Below, piece by piece: positions 59,616 to 64,000 of a stretch of DNA of 64,000 nt; position 1 is the first letter of the stretch; each line of letters opens with the position of its first letter. The stretch spans positions 174,737 to 238,736 of the forward strand of contig NZ_JAUSWH010000007.1 in assembly GCF_030815125.1 (NCBI RefSeq), given 5' to 3'. Below the pieces are notes generated by a model, which was not told the origin of the DNA, ran no database searches, and saw only the letters and a program-made list of their open reading frames with translations. The stretch comes from Allorhizobium paknamense. GTDB lineage: Bacteria > Pseudomonadota > Alphaproteobacteria > Rhizobiales > Rhizobiaceae. A program made the translations under genes and the position numbers.

Positions 59616-60629
59616 ATGCTGAAACCCGAAACCCTGCTTTATCCGAGGCCTGCCGGGCTCTACTGTCCGATGGGCGATTTTTACGTCGATCCGGTGCGGC
59701 CGGTGGAACGGGCGCTGATCACCCATGGCCATTCCGACCATGCCCGCGCTGGCCATGCGCATGTGCTGGCGACGCGGGAAACGCTGGACATCATGGCGCT
59801 GCGCTATGGTGAAGACTTTGCGGGATCGAAGCAGGCGGTTGCACTGGGCGAGAGCCTTGAGGTCGGTGGTGTCAGTGTGCGCTTTCACCCGGCGGGCCAT
59901 GTTCTGGGCTCAGCGCAGATCGCGCTGGAAAACCGGGGCCTGCGCATCGTCGTCTCCGGCGATTACAAGCGGCGGCCGGACCTGACCTGCGCCGCCTTCG
60001 AGCCGGTGCCCTGCCATGTCTTCATCACCGAAGCCACCTTTGGCCTGCCGGTCTTTCACCACCCCGATCCGGCGCGGGAAATCGGCAGGCTGCTCACGTC
60101 GCTGACACAATTTCCCGAGCGCAGCCATCTGGTCGGCGCCTATGCACTGGGCAAGGCGCAAAGGGTGATTTCGCTGATCCGCGCCAGCGGTTATGACAAG
60201 CCCATCTACATTCATGGGGCGCTGGCCAAGCTCTGTGATTACTACGTCTGCGAGGGCATCGATCTCGGCGATCTCCGTCCCGCAACACTGGAGGGCCGCT
60301 CCGGCGAACATTTCAAGGGTGCGATCATTCTCGGGCCTCCCTCGGCCTTCAATGATCGCTGGGCGCGGCGTTTTCACGATCCGCTGGCGATTTTTGCTTC
60401 CGGCTGGATGATGGTGCGCCAGCGCGCCAAACAGCGCGGGGTGGAGTTGCCGCTGGTGATTTCCGACCATTGCGACTGGCCGGAATTGCAGGACACCCTT
60501 CGCGATGTCGCGCCCGAACAGGTCTGGGTGACGCATGGGCGGGAGGAGGCGCTGGTGCGGTGGTGCGAATTGCAGGGCATTGCCGCAAAACCGCTGCATC
60601 TCGTCGGCTATGAGGACGAGGGGGACTGA
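59616..60629 (+). CDS. Ligase-associated DNA exonuclease (metallo-beta-lactamase fold)
   Basis: 337 residues from ATG 59616 (GTG 59595 is an alternative; neither has a strong ribosome site). Metal ligands are in THGHSDHARAGH (H37, H39, D41, H42), with later HPAGHVLGSAQI and VVSGDYK. It is of the beta-CASP/MBL type annotated as ligase-associated DNA damage-response exonuclease. Its stop overlaps the ligase start as TGATG, so the two act together in DNA repair. Confidence 0.9.
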   Translation: MLKPETLLYPRPAGLYCPMGDFYVDPVRPVERALITHGHSDHARAGHAHVLATRETLDIMALRYGEDFAGSKQAVALGESLEVGGVSVRFHPAGHVLGSAQIALENRGLRIVVSGDYKRRPDLTCAAFEPVPCHVFITEATFGLPVFHHPDPAREIGRLLTSLTQFPERSHLVGAYALGKAQRVISLIRASGYDKPIYIHGALAKLCDYYVCEGIDLGDLRPATLEGRSGEHFKGAIILGPPSAFNDRWARRFHDPLAIFASGWMMVRQRAKQRGVELPLVISDHCDWPELQDTLRDVAPEQVWVTHGREEALVRWCELQGIAAKPLHLVGYEDEGD

Positions 60630-62239
60630 TGCGCGCTTTCTCCACCCTGCTGGACCGGCTGGTGCTGACGCCGAGCCGCAATGGCAAGCTGAAACTGCTG
60701 AGCGATTATTTTGCCACCACGCCGGACCCGGATCGCGGCTATGCGCTGGCGGTGCTGGCGGGCACGCTGGACCTCAAAAGCGTCAAGCCTGCCATGCTGA
60801 AGGAACTGGTGCTGGAGCGCATGGACCCGGTGCTGTTCGGCTACTCCTATGATTATGTTGGCGATCTGGCCGAAACCATCTCGCTGGTCTGGGACCAGGA
60901 TCGCGGCGAGGCGGCGGAGCGGGCCGAACCCCGGCTGAGCGCGGTGGTGGAGCGCATGCAGTCGCTGAGCCGCCTGCAGGTGCGGGCTGCGGTGCGCGAC
61001 CTTCTGGATCAGCTCGATGTGTCCGGCCGGTTTGCTTTTCTGAAGCTCGTTACCGGCGGTTTGCGCATCGGCGTTTCGGCACGGCTGGCCAAGCAGGCTT
61101 TGGCCGAAATGGCGGGCAAGGATGTCACCGAAATCGAGACGCTGTGGCATGGGCTTGAGCCCCCCTATGAAAGCCTGTTTGCCTGGCTGGAAGACCGGGC
61201 GGACAAGCCGCTTCTGGCAACGCCGGCAATCTTTCACTCCGTGATGCTGTCCAATCCGGTCACGGAGGGCGATCTCGACGGGCTTGATCCCGGCGATTAT
61301 GCCGCCGAATGGAAATGGGATGGGATCCGCGTGCAGCTTTCCCATCATGGTGGCACGCGGCGGCTTTATTCCCGCTCCGGCGACGATATTTCCGGCGCCT
61401 TTCCCGACATTATCGATGCGGTGGCCTTCGAAGGCGTCATCGACGGTGAATTGCTGGTGGGTGGCACCTCGCGCTCCAACCAGCCGACCCGCACCTTTTC
61501 CGATCTGCAGCAGCGCCTGAACCGCAAGACCGTGACGGCCAAGATGCTGAGTGATTACCCGGTCTTCATTCGCGCCTATGACCTGTTGTTCGACGGGGTG
61601 ACAGACCTGCGCGGGGAGGCCTTTCTGGACCGCCGGGCGCGGCTTGCCACGATCATCGAGAGCGAGCGACCGGAGCGCTTCGATCTCTCGCCGCTGATTG
61701 CCTTCGAAAGCTGGGACGAACTGGACCGGCTGCGCCACAACCCGCCCGATCCGGTGATCGAGGGCGTGATGATCAAGCGTAAGGACAGCATCTATCAGGC
61801 GGGCCGGGCCAAGGGGCCGTGGTACAAGTGGAAGAAACAGCCGCTCAATGTCGATGCCGTGCTGCTTTATGCCCAGCGCGGCCATGGCAAACGCTCCAGC
61901 TATTATTCGGATTTCACCTTTGCCGTCTGGAAGGGCGAGCCGGGGGAGGGGGAACTGGTGCCGGTGGGCAAGGCCTATTTCGGCTTTACCGATCAGGAGC
62001 TGGAAATTCTCGATCGCTATGTGCGCAACAACACGGTCGACCGTTTCGGGCCGGTACGGGCGATCCGTGCCGAGCCGGATCATGGCTTTGTGGTGGAGGT
62101 GGCCTTTGAGGGGCTGAACCGCTCCACCCGGCACAAATCCGGTGTGGCCATGCGCTTTCCGCGCATCGCGCGGCTGCGTCAGGACAAGTTGCCGCGCGAT
62201 GCGGACAGGTTGGAGACGCTGCTGAAGCTCTTCGATTAG
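60629..62239 (+). CDS. ATP-dependent DNA ligase (cisplatin damage-response type)
   Basis: 536 residues. An N-terminal helical DNA-binding domain (about 1-200), the adenylation domain with active-site K229 in EWKWDGIR, EGVIDGELLV, EGVMIKRKDSIY and WYKWKK, and an OB-fold C-terminal domain. It seals nicks using ATP in addition to the essential NAD ligase. In many bacteria this pair is accompanied by an Lhr-like helicase and the PdeM phosphoesterase; neither is adjacent here. Confidence 0.93.
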   Translation: MRAFSTLLDRLVLTPSRNGKLKLLSDYFATTPDPDRGYALAVLAGTLDLKSVKPAMLKELVLERMDPVLFGYSYDYVGDLAETISLVWDQDRGEAAERAEPRLSAVVERMQSLSRLQVRAAVRDLLDQLDVSGRFAFLKLVTGGLRIGVSARLAKQALAEMAGKDVTEIETLWHGLEPPYESLFAWLEDRADKPLLATPAIFHSVMLSNPVTEGDLDGLDPGDYAAEWKWDGIRVQLSHHGGTRRLYSRSGDDISGAFPDIIDAVAFEGVIDGELLVGGTSRSNQPTRTFSDLQQRLNRKTVTAKMLSDYPVFIRAYDLLFDGVTDLRGEAFLDRRARLATIIESERPERFDLSPLIAFESWDELDRLRHNPPDPVIEGVMIKRKDSIYQAGRAKGPWYKWKKQPLNVDAVLLYAQRGHGKRSSYYSDFTFAVWKGEPGEGELVPVGKAYFGFTDQELEILDRYVRNNTVDRFGPVRAIRAEPDHGFVVEVAFEGLNRSTRHKSGVAMRFPRIARLRQDKLPRDADRLETLLKLFD

Positions 62240-62250
62240 ACCGCGGTGAT

Positions 62251-62275
62251 GGAACACTTCACCGCCTGCGACGTT
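62251..62275 (+). promoter_or_regulatory. EcfG-type promoter for the YqjD-like gene
   Basis: GGAAC (62251-62255), 16 nt, CGTT (62272-62275), 107 nt upstream of the ATG at 62383. Confidence 0.78.
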
Positions 62276-62382
62276 TCCAATCCGAACCGGCTGCAGGACG
62301 GTGGCCTTGGCGGCATCATGTCACCTTGCCCACTGCGGTCTGATGCGTTGCTCTTGGCCTGTCCATTTCCAAGGAGATTCTG

Positions 62383-62730
62383 ATGGTCGATCCCCATAAT
62401 TCCGGTTTCACGGACAATCTCAACGATGCCGAGGCCAAGGCGGCATCGCTGGAACTCGAAGCGCAGATCGAGCAGCTGAAGCGTGACATCGCCGGGCTGA
62501 CCAAGAGCCTTGCCGATCTCGGCAGCGCCAAGCTCAACCAGGCGGCCAGCAAAGCCAGCCAGTTGAAGGACGACGTGGCCGAAGCCTCCGCCGATGCGCT
62601 CAACAGTGCGCGCGGCACCGTGGCTGCCGTTGAACGCGACCTCGAAGATCATATCCGCCAGAAGCCCCTGCAGTCGATTGCCATCGCCGCTGGCCTTGGC
62701 TTCCTGCTGGCGCTGATCTCGCGGCGCTGA
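62383..62730 (+). CDS. DUF883/YqjD-ElaB-like membrane-anchored protein
   Basis: 115 residues: an N-terminal coiled coil (AKAASLELEAQIEQLKRDIA, about 15-75) and a single C-terminal membrane helix (AIAAGLGFLLALI) ending RR. E. coli YqjD/ElaB of this type are tail-anchored, stationary-phase proteins that tether ribosomes to the membrane. AAGGAG lies 7 nt before the ATG. The EcfG promoter upstream fits a stress role. Two nt separate it from the next gene. Confidence 0.85.
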   Translation: MVDPHNSGFTDNLNDAEAKAASLELEAQIEQLKRDIAGLTKSLADLGSAKLNQAASKASQLKDDVAEASADALNSARGTVAAVERDLEDHIRQKPLQSIAIAAGLGFLLALISRR

Positions 62731-62732
62731 TC

Positions 62733-63164
62733 ATGTTTGCACTTCTTGCCCGATTGGCGATCATAGGCGCGCAAGGCGTCAGGCCGAAGGTGGAAAAGGT
62801 CAAGCGTGACCTTTTCGCCGCTCTGGTGGCCGGATTCTGCTTTCTGGTGGCACTGGTGGCGGCCATCGTTGCAGCCTGGATCTTTCTGGCCGAGGTCATC
62901 GGGGCCGGATGGGCCGGACTGGTCATTGCTGCGGCTGCCATTCTGATTGGCGCCATTACGCTCGCTGTCGTGTCGCTGATCAACCATCGCGAGGCCCGCC
63001 GCCGCGCCGTGCTTCAGGCTTCAACTCTTGCGGCTACCGATCCCCTAACACTCGGTGCCATGGGTTCACTGCCGAAAATGTTGAAGGTCAACCCTGTCAT
63101 CGGTGTTCTGGCGGTGGGGGCTTTGACTTTCCTGTTTGCACGCAGCCGGATGGATCGGGATTGA
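62733..63164 (+). CDS. YqjE/holin-superfamily III-like membrane protein
   Basis: 143 residues with an amphipathic N-terminus, two adjacent membrane helices (LVAGFCFLVALVAAIVAAWI; GLVIAAAAILIGAITLAVVS) and a C-terminal helix (NPVIGVLAVGALTFLFA). The pattern matches the phage-holin-family/YqjE proteins that accompany YqjD. It starts 2 nt after the YqjD-like gene and should share its stress promoter. Role unknown. Confidence 0.85.
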   Translation: MFALLARLAIIGAQGVRPKVEKVKRDLFAALVAGFCFLVALVAAIVAAWIFLAEVIGAGWAGLVIAAAAILIGAITLAVVSLINHREARRRAVLQASTLAATDPLTLGAMGSLPKMLKVNPVIGVLAVGALTFLFARSRMDRD

Positions 63165-63242
63165 CGGTATCCGTCGGCAGACACTGATCCGACTTTTGCA
63201 TGATGAAGACATGCCAGCGCGGCCCGCCCGACCGCGATGGCC

Positions 63243-63369
63243 AATACGAAGAGCCATTGAAAATGGCAGTTCGTATTCCCCTTTCGAATATCTCAAGCCC
63301 TTGATGTATTTGAGATATTCGAAATTCTTTCAAGGCGAGGATGCGTTAGCATCTTCGAGCCTTGGTATA
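63243..63369. repeat. Family D repeat (D2), inverted relative to D1
   Basis: Contains AATACGAA...TTCGTATT and TTCGAATATCTCAA / TTGAGATATTCGAA hairpins and ends TCGAGCCTTGGTAT, i.e. the reverse complement of D1 with scattered differences. It fills most of the gap between the YqjE-like gene and dps, and ends 29 nt before the dps ATG. Confidence 0.85.
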
Positions 63370-63397
63370 AATATTTTCCAAACCCAAGGAGAACGTT

Positions 63398-63910
63398 ATG
63401 GCGAAGACTGCTGAAGTACTGAAACCGCGTGCCCGGGTCGAAAAAATTGGCATTGGACTTGAGGATGGTTACCGCCAGGAGGCGGCCCAGGAACTGTCCG
63501 CTATTCTGGCGGCCACCTATGCGCTGACCATCAAGACCCAGGTCTATCACTGGAATGTCGTCGGACCGCTGTTCAAGCCGATCCATGAACTGACCGAGGA
63601 GCACTACAACACGCTCTTTGCAGCCATCGATATTATCGCCGAGCGCATTCGCGCCCTCGGCCACCTGGCGCCGGTCAATTTCGACAAGACGGCGTCCTTC
63701 GCCCCGAAGCGGGGCGATACCGAACACCGCGCCGCCGTCGATATGGTGGAAGATCTGATCGCCGATCACGAAGCGGCAGTGCGCCAGATGCGGGAGACGG
63801 CGGAAAAAGCCGACGAAGCCGGTGACGTCGTGACCGCCGACATGCTGACCGACCGCCTGACCTTCCATGAAAAGGCGCTGTGGATGCTGCGCGCCATTGT
63901 GGCCGTCTAG
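63398..63910 (+). CDS. dps: Dps ferritin-like DNA-protection protein
   Basis: 170 residues. The ferroxidase-site residues are in KTQVYHWNVVGPLF, PIHELTEEHYNTLFAAIDII and AERIRALGHLAP. Dodecameric Dps binds DNA, oxidises Fe2+ with H2O2 and stores iron. AAGGAGAACGTT precedes the ATG. No EcfG match was found in the 233 nt upstream, most of which is repeat D2. The TAG stop (63908-63910) is part of the CTAG end of repeat C2. Confidence 0.94.
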   Translation: MAKTAEVLKPRARVEKIGIGLEDGYRQEAAQELSAILAATYALTIKTQVYHWNVVGPLFKPIHELTEEHYNTLFAAIDIIAERIRALGHLAPVNFDKTASFAPKRGDTEHRAAVDMVEDLIADHEAAVRQMRETAEKADEAGDVVTADMLTDRLTFHEKALWMLRAIVAV

Positions 63911-64000
63911 GGTCAAAACTCAATCAGGATGGGTGTTCTGTTGAACGGGATGGGATTGAATGGCCGCGAACAAGCGCAAGGCAAGGCCCTGAGGCCTTGT
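63907..64000. repeat. Family C element, second copy (C2), cut by the window edge
   Basis: It begins CTAGGGTCAAAACTCAATCA, identical to the C1 arm. The next 60 nt match the reverse complement of the right half of C1 with one visible mismatch, so C2 is an inverted copy. Its far end lies outside the window. Confidence 0.85.

Overview
The window looks like a chromosomal segment of a Rhizobiaceae bacterium (Agrobacterium / Allorhizobium / Rhizobium clade). Support comes from gene content: a glgPBCA-pgm-glgX glycogen operon of Agrobacterium type, a fructose uptake operon matching rhizobial frcBCAK with its ROK regulator, an alphaproteobacterial NepR-EcfG general stress module with matching promoters, and many short palindromic repeats of the kind scattered through rhizobial genomes. 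No rRNA, tRNA, CRISPR, transposase or phage gene was seen, so this is core-like DNA carrying many small non-coding repeats.

Layout. 1-0.5 kb: 3' end of a TPR protein. 0.6-11.6 kb: glycogen operon on the minus strand (glgP-glgB-glgC-glgA-pgm-glgX in transcription order). 11.8-13.4 kb: MerR regulator divergent from a His-rich CDF metal exporter, with a MerR-type promoter between them. 13.4-16.2 kb: esterase plus VOC ring-cleaving dioxygenase (MhqD/MhqO-like) divergent from a LysR regulator. 16.3-17.5 kb: lone TadG-like von Willebrand protein. 17.7-24.4 kb: a three-gene transglutaminase / ATP-grasp-alpha-E / transglutaminase-DUF2126 operon, a poorly characterised amidoligase-type system and the strongest candidate for novel biology here. 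24.5-28.0 kb: mannose-1-phosphate guanylyltransferase, glutathione synthetase, cyclase-family hydrolase. 28.1-33.4 kb: operon of polar amino acid-type ABC transporter, HutC-like GntR regulator and flavin monooxygenase. 33.8-35.0 kb: Wza-like export lipoprotein. 35.3-41.0 kb: frcBCAK, divergent ROK regulator and a RbsD/FucU mutarotase.

41.2-44.1 kb: stress-regulation island (nepR, ecfG, a receiver protein lacking the phospho-acceptor Asp, a Crp/Fnr regulator, two DUF1328 membrane miniproteins). 44.3-46.7 kb: exbB-exbD-tonB. 46.7-47.25 kb: mosaic of three palindromic repeat elements. 47.2-51.9 kb: GH4 glycosidase, Pmp3-type miniprotein, ornithine cyclodeaminase and arginase with a divergent Lrp-type regulator, small cysteine-bearing protein. 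52-54.4 kb: GH5 glucanase and purU. 54.7-57.6 kb: three-domain kinase / M23-like / PLP phospho-lyase fusion. 57.6-59.5 kb: stand-alone Lrp ligand-binding domain and FAD oxidoreductase. 59.6-62.2 kb: ligase-associated exonuclease and ATP-dependent DNA ligase. 62.3-63.9 kb: YqjD/YqjE-like stress proteins and Dps.

Two themes tie the region together. First, five sites fit GGAAC-N16-CGTT exactly (the EcfG promoter). They lie upstream of nepR-ecfG, both DUF1328 genes, the small gene at 51.6 kb and the YqjD-like gene, so a local part of the general stress regulon can be read directly from the DNA. Second, at least five families of intergenic palindromes occur. Some touch coding sequence: one supplies the C-terminus and stop of the GH4 gene, one reads through the N-terminus of the GH5 glucanase, and one overlaps the dps stop codon. 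All assignments are by reading the sequence and translated proteins; no database search was possible.
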